Positions 7,967-14,042 of a stretch of DNA of 14,042 nucleotides are shown piece after piece. Source of the stretch: CAYVFC01 sp964450715 (GTDB lineage: Bacteria; Myxococcota_A; Polyangia; Polyangiales; JAFGIB01). The translations under genes were made by a program, and so were the position numbers. Each line of letters begins with the position of its first letter. Position 1 is the stretch's first letter. The stretch lies in the NCBI GenBank assembly GCA_964450715.1, contig CAYVFC010000183.1:1-14042 (forward strand), written 5' to 3'. The notes beneath the pieces are model-generated. The model was given only the letters and a program-made list of their open reading frames with translations. It was not told the origin of the DNA and searched no databases.

Positions 7967-9418
7967 CTACCCCGCCGTCGGATCGAGCACCTGGCCGACG
8001 AAGAGGATGAGGCCGGTGGTGTCGCGGATGAAGAAGAGGAAGGGGCGGTCGATGATGAAGGGGATGGGGGTCATCGGGACCGAGCCCAGGGTCATCACCA
8101 CGGCGGTGGCGGCTGCGGCCTCGGTGCCGTGCTCGTCCACGGCCACGAAGGCCTGGTGGAAGACCTCGCTGATGTAGAGCTCGCGGTTGGGCTCCATGCC
8201 GGTGAAGTCGGCCGTGGGGTAGACAAAGGCGTCGGTCATGCCCAGGGCCCTGAGGGCGGGCTTGAGCGACTCCGTCCCCCAGGTGAACCCGAACCTGGGC
8301 AGGCCGAGCTGGACCTCGCTGTCGGTCGACATCGAGGCGCGGGCGTTGTCGATCCAGTCGCTGCTCAGCGCGGCGCGGATCTCGGCGAAGCGACCGGCTG
8401 CCGGGAGCACGATGGTCATGGCCAGCTCGCCGCCGTCGTAGGGCAGATCGACCATCTGATATCCGTCTCCCTCGGTATAGGCCAGGTAACCGGTGTCGTG
8501 CATCATGGGCACGGTTACCTCGCCGCCCGCCAGGGTGTGAAAGGTCTCGTCGCTCGTGGCCTCGACGTTGAAAGAGGTCTGCCAGGTCGCGTAGAAGTAG
8601 AGCGCGTTGGTGAGCACCAGCCGGGTGGCCGCGTCGACGCCGTTGGGCGGGATGAGATCCTGGATGCGGTCCTCGGTCTCGTGGGCGACCCAGTCGTTGA
8701 TGACCAGGCGCGAGCTTTCCGGGTCGGCGACGAAGTCGAGCCGCTTGATGCCCGCGTCGTACTGCGCACCCAGGATGTCCAGGAACGGCGCGAGCAGCGC
8801 GTAGCCCTGTTGCGCCCAGGCAGCGTTCACCAGCGATACGCGCACGCTCTTGGTGCCCTCGACGGTTTCGTGCGGCTCGACGTTGCGGGAGCCCAGATCG
8901 AGCGCGAGCTGGTTGAAGGCCGCGTGGAATGTCTCGTCGGGCAGGTCGTTGTGCATGGCCGCGGCCATCTGCGCGGCGGTGTCGCCGCGCGCGCCGGCGT
9001 GGGTCATGCCCAGGGCCACGGCGGTGCTCACCGGCGAGAGGAAGACGTTCCCGTCGTCGCCGGCCAGCTCGCCGAACACGTCCAGCCCGAAGTCGTTGGT
9101 GTTGGATATGAACGCCTGGTAGTCCTCCGGGGAGATATCCGGGCTGGTGTCGCGCGGCAGGTCCGACCGCTCCTCTTCGGTGGTCGGTCCCGCTCCTCCG
9201 GTCCCGGCGGAAGGACCGCCGCTCCCGGCGTCGGCTCCCGCTGCCCCGCCGCCCGTGCCCGAACCGGCCTCGCCGCCGCCTTGCGCGCCCGAGCCGCCCT
9301 CTGCTCCCCCTCCGGAGACGGCAGCCGAACCGGCGCCGCCCGTGTTCGCGTCATCGTCGCCGCCGCCGCATCCGGCAGCCGCCACGGCGAGTATCGCCAC
9401 TATCGAGATGCTGCGCAT
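7967..9418 (-). CDS. Lipoprotein serpin (serine protease inhibitor)
   Basis: The start is ATG at 9418 with AGGAGGGG four nt upstream; an in-frame upstream ATG at 9451 would spoil the signal peptide. The 483-residue product has a lipoprotein signal with lipobox AAGC (Cys17), a Gly/Ala-rich linker to about residue 78, then a full serpin fold from about 97. Visible hallmarks are NVFLSPVSTAVALGM (124-138), LVLTNALYFYATW (267-279), ISEVFHQAFVAVDEHGTEAAAAT (416-438) and DRPFLFFIRD (457-466). The hinge EHGTEAAAATA (429-439) keeps Gly/Thr and the small-residue run required for loop insertion in inhibitory serpins. The scissile bond lies within about 440-450 (VMTLGSVPMT) but cannot be fixed, because loop length differs from animal serpins. 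A membrane-anchored trap for secreted or prey proteases is inferred. Confidence 0.93.
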   Translation of the reverse strand: MRSISIVAILAVAAAGCGGGDDDANTGGAGSAAVSGGGAEGGSGAQGGGEAGSGTGGGAAGADAGSGGPSAGTGGAGPTTEEERSDLPRDTSPDISPEDYQAFISNTNDFGLDVFGELAGDDGNVFLSPVSTAVALGMTHAGARGDTAAQMAAAMHNDLPDETFHAAFNQLALDLGSRNVEPHETVEGTKSVRVSLVNAAWAQQGYALLAPFLDILGAQYDAGIKRLDFVADPESSRLVINDWVAHETEDRIQDLIPPNGVDAATRLVLTNALYFYATWQTSFNVEATSDETFHTLAGGEVTVPMMHDTGYLAYTEGDGYQMVDLPYDGGELAMTIVLPAAGRFAEIRAALSSDWIDNARASMSTDSEVQLGLPRFGFTWGTESLKPALRALGMTDAFVYPTADFTGMEPNRELYISEVFHQAFVAVDEHGTEAAAATAVVMTLGSVPMTPIPFIIDRPFLFFIRDTTGLILFVGQVLDPTAG

Positions 9419-9438
9419 GGTTCCCCTCCTGTTGCGCC

Positions 9439-9468
9439 AGCATACCGCCATCTCGACCGGTCCGGCAA
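9439..9468 (-). promoter_or_regulatory. Candidate promoter for the serpin gene
   Basis: On the minus strand TTGCCG (9468-9463, 4 of 6) is followed after 18 nt by TATGCT (9444-9439, 4 of 6), the same -10 hexamer proposed for the OmpA-family gene. The start point would be near 9432, leaving a leader of about 14 nt that contains the Shine-Dalgarno. Match is modest. Confidence 0.3.
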
Positions 9469-9534
9469 ACCCGGAAGAGGGACCGGTTTCGATGAACGGG
9501 AAACGAATAGGCTCTTATACGCAAAAGCCGGAAC

Positions 9535-9564
9535 GATCTGTGGGACACCCATTCTTGACAGATC
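9535..9564. promoter_or_regulatory. Dyad overlapping a TTGACA box between divergent genes
   Basis: GATCTGT (9535-9541) and ACAGATC (9558-9564) form a perfect 7-bp inverted repeat with a 16-nt spacer. The right arm overlaps TTGACA (9555-9560), an exact -35 match on the plus strand, although no good -10 lies 16-18 nt further on. It is in the 238-bp gap between the divergent serpin and FGE/SGNH genes, so it could be an operator. Confidence 0.25.
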
Positions 9565-9656
9565 CGTCCCAATTCTCTCGCTGGCGCGATGCGCGGCCCC
9601 GGGGTAGGCTGGCAAGCGCGAAGGGGGGCATTCCCGGCGACGGCGGAAGGAGCGGG

Positions 9657-10994
9657 ATGAGGCTGGTTTGGGCAATTCTGGCGGTATGGGCCGTCTGCTC
9701 GGCGTCCGCTTGCGGGGGCGGGGATGGGGCGGCGCCGGGAGACGGAGGAGCGGCCGGCGCGGACGGCGGTTTTGGCGGGATCGCCGGGGTGGACGGCGGG
9801 GCGGATGAGGAGACGGACGGCCGAACCGACGGCGGAGCGGACGCAGGAGGGGACGGCGGACGCCTGCCCACCGAGGCGGAGTGGGAGTACGCCGCGGCCG
9901 GCGGCGACGAGAACCGGCTCTATCCCTGGGGGTCGGCCGCGCCGGACGGCGTTCCGGAGCGGGCGAGCTACTTCTTCACCACCAACTCACCCTACCTGGA
10001 CGTGGGCTCCTACCCGGACGGCGCCGGGCGCTGGGGCCATCAGGACCTGGCGGGAAGAATGCAGGAGTTCGTCCTGGACTGGTACGACGCCGACTGGTAC
10101 CCGGGCGACGGGAACCCGTGCGACAACTGCGCCAACCTCGCGCACGACGACGCGCCGAACGTACGCGGCGGCAGCTGGAGCGGCGCCGGACCGCATCTGC
10201 GCGCGGCAAGCCGCCTCCGGACCGTCCCCTCGGGGACCTTTCGAGACTTCACGGTCGGGTTTCGCTGCGCCAGGAGCCCCGATTTCGTGGCGCCGTGCCT
10301 GACCGACCCGGACCAGGTGGTGGCCATCGGCGACTCGTACTTCAACATGTATCCGAACACCCTGGTGGTGCCTCGCGTCGAGGCGCTGGCCCAGGCGGAC
10401 GGCGCCCTCGGCCCAGGCGAGGCCTACCGGGATTACTCGGTTGCGGGCACCTCCATGGGGACCGGGGAGATACCCTCGCAGTTTGCCCAGGCCGTATTGG
10501 ACGACCCGGATATCACACTGGCGATCATGAACGGCGGCTTCAACGACTGGCTGATAGGCGCGCGGCAATGCCTGGAGGAGGGCTCGTCATCCAATGTGGA
10601 GTGTCAGGGCGTGGTGCAGGACGTGGTGGACGCCGCCGCGCAGCTCTTCCTCGACATGAGCGACGCCGGCGTGTCCGATGTGATTTACGTATTCTATCCT
10701 CATCTTCCCCCGAACGCGTTGTTGACCGGGCCCGCTCCCAACGAGATTCTGGATTACGCCTACCCGCTGGTAAACGAGATCTGCGATGACGCCGAGACCG
10801 CCACCGACGGCGATCTCCGCTGTCACTTCATCGATCTGCGCCCGATCTTCGGCGACACCTATCAGTACATCAACCCGATCGACGGCATCCATCCCACGGA
10901 AGCAGGCGCCGACCTGATGGCCGAGGCGATCTACGGGGTCATGAAGGACAACTGTCTCGGGCAACCCGCGTCAACAGGGTGTTGCGCGCCCTGA
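9657..10994 (+). CDS. Lipoprotein fusing a truncated FGE-sulfatase domain to an SGNH/GDSL hydrolase
   Basis: The start is ATG at 9657 with AAGGAG four nt upstream, followed by a lipoprotein signal (lipobox SASAC, Cys19); the longer open frame upstream lies antisense to the serpin. The 445-residue product has a Gly/Asp linker (20-67), then enters the FGE-sulfatase (SUMF1/PvdO-type) fold midway at GGRLPTEAEWEYAA (67-80), YPWG, VRGGSW and GFRCAR (201-206). The N-terminal half of the domain and the two catalytic cysteines of true formylglycine-generating enzymes are absent, so this part is probably non-catalytic. From about 220 a complete SGNH hydrolase follows: GDSY (Ser227), Gly264, GGFND (Asn296) and DGIH (Asp409, His412), with FYPHLPP before the last block. 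The likely activity is an esterase or lipase at the cell surface; the substrate is unknown. It is divergent from the serpin. Confidence 0.88.
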   Translation: MRLVWAILAVWAVCSASACGGGDGAAPGDGGAAGADGGFGGIAGVDGGADEETDGRTDGGADAGGDGGRLPTEAEWEYAAAGGDENRLYPWGSAAPDGVPERASYFFTTNSPYLDVGSYPDGAGRWGHQDLAGRMQEFVLDWYDADWYPGDGNPCDNCANLAHDDAPNVRGGSWSGAGPHLRAASRLRTVPSGTFRDFTVGFRCARSPDFVAPCLTDPDQVVAIGDSYFNMYPNTLVVPRVEALAQADGALGPGEAYRDYSVAGTSMGTGEIPSQFAQAVLDDPDITLAIMNGGFNDWLIGARQCLEEGSSSNVECQGVVQDVVDAAAQLFLDMSDAGVSDVIYVFYPHLPPNALLTGPAPNEILDYAYPLVNEICDDAETATDGDLRCHFIDLRPIFGDTYQYINPIDGIHPTEAGADLMAEAIYGVMKDNCLGQPASTGCCAP

Positions 10995-11053
10995 AGCCGG
11001 GCTGGGCCTGTGGGCGACCTCCCGGCCTGCCGCCCTTTCGATCGTTCAGCGGC

Positions 11054-11185
11054 GTCCGTATCCGGCCCGAGTTCGACAGGGAGGACTTTAGCCAGTTCGC
11101 CGGCTACTGCCTCGATCTGGGCTTCAACTTCATCGGTTTTTCCGTCCTCACCCCGCTGCCCGGAACCGACCTTTACGACGAGTGA
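11054..11185 (+). pseudogene. Remnant of a B12-binding radical SAM protein
   Basis: The frame reads RIRPEFDREDFSQFAGYCLDLG followed by FIGFSVLTPLPGTDLYDE and then TGA. The FxREDF, FSVLTPLPGT and LY(D/E)E pattern is characteristic of the late catalytic-domain region in cobalamin-binding radical SAM enzymes. The CxxxCxxC cluster motif, the B12 domain and the rest of the C-terminus are all missing. After the stop, the +1 frame gives ERTVHNDYS before another stop, faintly like the family's continuation, which suggests a frameshift as well. It begins 60 nt after the FGE/SGNH stop and has no start of its own. Confidence 0.6.
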
Positions 11186-11361
11186 AAGGACCGTTCATAA
11201 CGACTATTCGTAGGCGCCCGCCCACGCGGCCGCAACCGGATCGTTTCTTTTGCGGTGCCTCCTTAGCCGATCTCGGCGTCGATTTCTCCACTGGTCGGTA
11301 CGCCGCCGCAGATGGCCCCTCTAGACCGCTAAATCATGACGTTTTCAACCCGATCGGTGCT

Positions 11362-13659
11362 CTAGTCGAATCTCGCGTTGGGCAGCATGTTATATCCCAT
11401 CCCTGCCGGCGGGGATGCGGGATCGGCGTTGGTGCTATCCGCGTGGTGAATGATCGAGCGGATCTCCCCGGGGATGGTCTGGGAATAAAAATCCGCCGAG
11501 CTCAGGGAATAGGCGCCCGTATTCCGATCGACGGCCACCACCAGGTTGCTGGTTCCGTTATAGGCGAACGGCGTATCGAGGGTTACGGTAACGAAGCCAG
11601 CAGTCGTGGTCAGCACCAGGTTCCCGCTATACACTAGGGTCAGGCTGCCCACGGGGATCCAGTCGGTTTCGCTACTGAACGCCGTCTCGCTGGTGTGTCC
11701 CAGGTAAACGTCGATGAGCTCGGTGCTAGCAGCTCCTCCGTTATACTCCCACGATATGGTCTCGATGGTGGAGGGACCGCAGAGCTCGCTGGCCAGATAG
11801 ATCGACTGCGAATAAGAGTAGCCGTAGAACGGCTCGAGCGGCAGGCTCGGCGAACCTTGCGTTCCATGACCCACGGGACAGTAGGGGATGACCTGCAAGG
11901 CGTCGGCCCGGACTAGCGAGCAGGTACCGTATGCATTTGATGCCTGAAGCTCTATGGTATAGGTCCCTGCGGTATCGAATCCTACCTCGGTATCCGGATC
12001 GGTTTCGCTGTAGGTACTACCGTATATAGGCGCTCCCGGTCCGTTGAAATTCCACAACCAGCTGGTGGGTGTTCCAGTCGACTGGTCGGTCAGGCGTACA
12101 TATTTACCGAAGCCGATCTCGGAGGAGCTCACATCGAAGTCGGTTTCCGGAGCCGGCACCTCGGCTTCCGATAACAGCACATCATCGATAGCCATATCGC
12201 CCAGGTAATCGGCGCCTTTTGTACCGACGAAACGAATCGTTATCGTGTTACCGGCATAGCTCGACAGATCAACCGAGGCCTTACGCCAGGGGTCGGTGTC
12301 GGCGGTCTGCTGCTGGCCGGAAAGAGACCACAAATTGGTATAGCCGGCACCCGCGTTCACCTCCACGCCGAGCGTACCCGTCCCGGTGCCGTACATATGG
12401 TAATAGAAGGACAGCTCGGGCGATAGCGCGGCCGAAAGGTCGATCGAAGGACTGATCAGCTCGGTCGTATCCGAGGACGCCCCGTCGTTCGCTTCGGTAA
12501 AGACGAAGTTTCCGCTGCGCGACGTGTGATCCGCGAGCGGACCGGTCCCCGAGGAATCCGTGGGACCGCTGTTCACCCGCCACGAGAAGAGCGCGGTCGA
12601 CGAGGGGGCGCTGGCCCAACTGTCCTGAGCGTCGGGCACGGAATCCGCGGTCATGGCCTCGAAGTCCTCGTAAAAAAAAGCCGGGGTAGCGCCGACGAAG
12701 ATATCGATCTCTTCTGCCGTTTCCACGGCGGTGCCGCAGGAATCCTCGATGCCCGTACCGACGGTCAAGGTGTAGGAATCGCCGGCGGCAGTGCCGGAGA
12801 ACGCCACCTCGTAAGTGGCGGCATCGATCTCGGTAATGCTGCCCAGCGTCCCGCTGCCGGTATCCGCGCTCCAGGTCAAGTTGGCCGTGTCCACGTGACG
12901 TACCGCCTCGTCGAACAGCAGCGTGTAGACGCCCGCCACGGTACAGTCGCTGAAGTAGGCCACACCGCTGACTACGCCCGGCGCCCCGGCCGAGGGGTCG
13001 TTGCAGACGGCTGTATGGAAAGCCCATGCCGGTCCCTCGGAGATACACTCTTCAGCGTCGATGGCGACGACCTTCCAGCAGTACTCGGTGTCGTCTTCCA
13101 GCGACAGCCCGGTGAGCTCGGGGCTCGTCACGTTCTGATACGACTCGTTCGGATAGTCGGGAACCGGGCACGAGCCCAGGTAGACGTCGTAACTGACCGC
13201 GCCCGCGGCATCGTCCCAGTCGAGGCCCGTTACCGTAAGATGATCGAGATCCGTCGCCGCGTCTGCCGGTGATGGGCCGGACGGCGTGTCGGGAACGTCC
13301 GCGCAGGAACCTGTCCCGCCCGCGCCCGCCGTGGAGCCGCCGTTGCCGCCGCCGGACTCGCCGCCTTCGCTACCGCCAACACCCGCCGCGGAACCGCCAA
13401 CACCCGCCGCGGAACCGCCGGTACCGGCGGCCTCGTCCGGACTCACGCACCTTCCATCGACACAGATGCGGTCGTCCTTGCACTGTGTGTCCATGCTGCA
13501 GCTTTCGCCGCCGGCGTCAGCGCCGGCGCTCCCTGCCGCCGTACCACCGGCTCCACCGCCGCCGTTCTGCGTTTCGTCTCCCCCGCAACCGAGGAAGGAC
13601 AGAACGAACGCCACCGGTACGACGACTGCGTGTACGTGACTTAATATCGAAAATCGCAC
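11362..13659 (-). CDS. Multidomain surface lipoprotein (FN3, Ig-like, MAM, PKD, Bacteroidota-like C-terminal domain)
   Basis: I start at GTG 13659, which has AGGGAG eight nt upstream and gives a clean signal with lipobox FLGC (Cys25); ATG at 13698 is possible but has no ribosome binding site. The product has 765 residues. A Gly/Ala linker (27-117) encloses a Cys motif, CSMDTQCKDDRICVDGRC (54-71). Next come a fibronectin type III domain (about 119-217), an Ig-like domain of the Big_5 type (about 220-322), a MAM-like jelly-roll (about 328-498; DFEAM, SGNFVF, DPWRKASVDLSSYAGNTITI) and a PKD domain (about 505-590; TSWLWNF, AGTYTIELQASN). The last 170 residues (EPFYGYSYSQSIYLASEL, DVYLGHT, LVYSGN, PFAYNGTSNLVVAVD, ending LPNARFD) resemble a module found in secreted Bacteroidota proteins. 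It lacks a catalytic motif, so adhesion or binding is inferred. Confidence 0.85.
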   Translation of the reverse strand: MRFSILSHVHAVVVPVAFVLSFLGCGGDETQNGGGGAGGTAAGSAGADAGGESCSMDTQCKDDRICVDGRCVSPDEAAGTGGSAAGVGGSAAGVGGSEGGESGGGNGGSTAGAGGTGSCADVPDTPSGPSPADAATDLDHLTVTGLDWDDAAGAVSYDVYLGSCPVPDYPNESYQNVTSPELTGLSLEDDTEYCWKVVAIDAEECISEGPAWAFHTAVCNDPSAGAPGVVSGVAYFSDCTVAGVYTLLFDEAVRHVDTANLTWSADTGSGTLGSITEIDAATYEVAFSGTAAGDSYTLTVGTGIEDSCGTAVETAEEIDIFVGATPAFFYEDFEAMTADSVPDAQDSWASAPSSTALFSWRVNSGPTDSSGTGPLADHTSRSGNFVFTEANDGASSDTTELISPSIDLSAALSPELSFYYHMYGTGTGTLGVEVNAGAGYTNLWSLSGQQQTADTDPWRKASVDLSSYAGNTITIRFVGTKGADYLGDMAIDDVLLSEAEVPAPETDFDVSSSEIGFGKYVRLTDQSTGTPTSWLWNFNGPGAPIYGSTYSETDPDTEVGFDTAGTYTIELQASNAYGTCSLVRADALQVIPYCPVGHGTQGSPSLPLEPFYGYSYSQSIYLASELCGPSTIETISWEYNGGAASTELIDVYLGHTSETAFSSETDWIPVGSLTLVYSGNLVLTTTAGFVTVTLDTPFAYNGTSNLVVAVDRNTGAYSLSSADFYSQTIPGEIRSIIHHADSTNADPASPPAGMGYNMLPNARFD
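13373..13414 (-). repeat. 21-bp tandem duplication in the Gly-rich linker
   Basis: Two identical 21-bp units abut at 13373-13393 and 13394-13414, encoding GGSAAGV twice. This is a simple in-frame expansion of the linker between the lipobox and the folded domains. Confidence 0.85.
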
Positions 13660-14042
13660 GATAAATGCTCCCTGAATCCCGGTGTATCCGCTGTCCATGG
13701 TCGTCCCAGCCGGGGAGCCGATAAAACCCGATAATCCGGCTGTTCTTCAATCTTTTCGAGCGTAGACAGGCCGATCTCCTTGGTCCGACGGATCGAAATT
13801 CGCCGAGAAAGATCGTCTTTGATGCCCCGCTCCGTCTCGGATCTCCAATTTTTTTCGGTTCTACGGTCCGTTTCCCATTTTGGCGGCTGGAAAAGCGCGG
13901 TGGTGTTGTCAGTGAAGTGTTTTCAAGGCTATTGTGTGCAGATCCGGTATTGACGGCCTAAGTGGTTAAAATCATTAAGAATATCCAATTAACACGAGCG
14001 CCAAGGTGACAATTTGTAGTCGCCGGCAAAAGAAAGGAAGCG
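13660..14042. other. AT-richer non-coding end of the window
   Basis: No supported gene. It contains the Shine-Dalgarno of the multidomain lipoprotein at its left edge (near 13668-13673, minus). On the plus strand TTGTCA (13906-13911) and TATTGT (13930-13935) with an 18-nt spacer could be a promoter, and AAAGGAAG at 14033-14040 could be the ribosome binding site of a plus-strand gene beginning beyond the window. All of this is weak. Confidence 0.35.

Noticed and set aside
7953..7968. GGGGCC/GGCCCC palindrome at the serpin stop as a terminator
   Set aside because: The loop would be too tight, it overlaps the stop codon and no U-tract follows on the minus strand.
7407..8177. 256-codon plus-strand open frame
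   Set aside because: It runs antisense across hairpin element B, the chimeric remnant and the serpin 3' end. The minus-strand readings are recognisable and this one is not.
8129..9607. Long plus-strand open frame (492 codons) antisense to the serpin
   Set aside because: It is a mirror of the serpin gene in GC-rich DNA. The minus strand shows a full serpin fold, a lipobox and a strong ribosome binding site, while this frame has no recognisable domain.

Overview
The window looks like a piece of a high-GC Gram-negative genome, most likely Myxococcota or a related former-deltaproteobacterial lineage. The sequence shows several predicted lipoproteins with long Gly/Ala/Ser/Asp linkers behind the lipobox, an outer-membrane OmpA protein with carboxypeptidase-regulatory-like repeats, a MopE-type 'DxDxDG...DCDD' metal-binding motif joined to a CSLREA/beta-helix protein, and intergenic regions that are mostly long and gene-poor. 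The assignment is by gene style only; there is no rRNA or marker gene here.

Layout. 2-247 (+) is the C-terminal end of a serine recombinase cut by the window edge. 523-2508 (-) is an OmpA-family protein, with a candidate sigma-70-like promoter and a repeated near-palindrome upstream. 2769-5050 (-) is a MopE/CSLREA beta-helix lipoprotein, interrupted by a 100-N placeholder gap inside an 87-bp tandem repeat; the apparent frameshift across the gap is explained by the placeholder. 5051-6169 has no convincing gene but holds a GGGGACGG-bounded inverted-repeat element. 6170-7273 (-) is a lipoprotein alpha/beta hydrolase. 7274-7966 holds a second GGGGACGG-bounded hairpin and a chimeric gene remnant. 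7967-9418 (-) is a lipoprotein serpin. 9657-10994 (+), divergent from the serpin, is a lipoprotein fusing a half FGE-sulfatase domain to a complete SGNH/GDSL hydrolase. 11054-11185 (+) is a radical-SAM remnant. 11362-13659 (-) is a large FN3/MAM/PKD lipoprotein with a C-terminal domain resembling ones common in Bacteroidota. 13660-14042 is AT-richer and non-coding.

How it fits together. All six intact or near-intact genes encode envelope or secreted products: five predicted lipoproteins and one outer-membrane protein. No metabolic operon is present, and genes are separated by 200-1,100 nt, so each is probably transcribed alone. The window reads as an accessory surface-protein region with scattered gene debris (recombinase end, methyltransferase/EF-hand-like chimera, radical-SAM fragment) and short structured repeats. 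I see no CRISPR array, no recognisable defence or toxin system, no tRNA and no rRNA.
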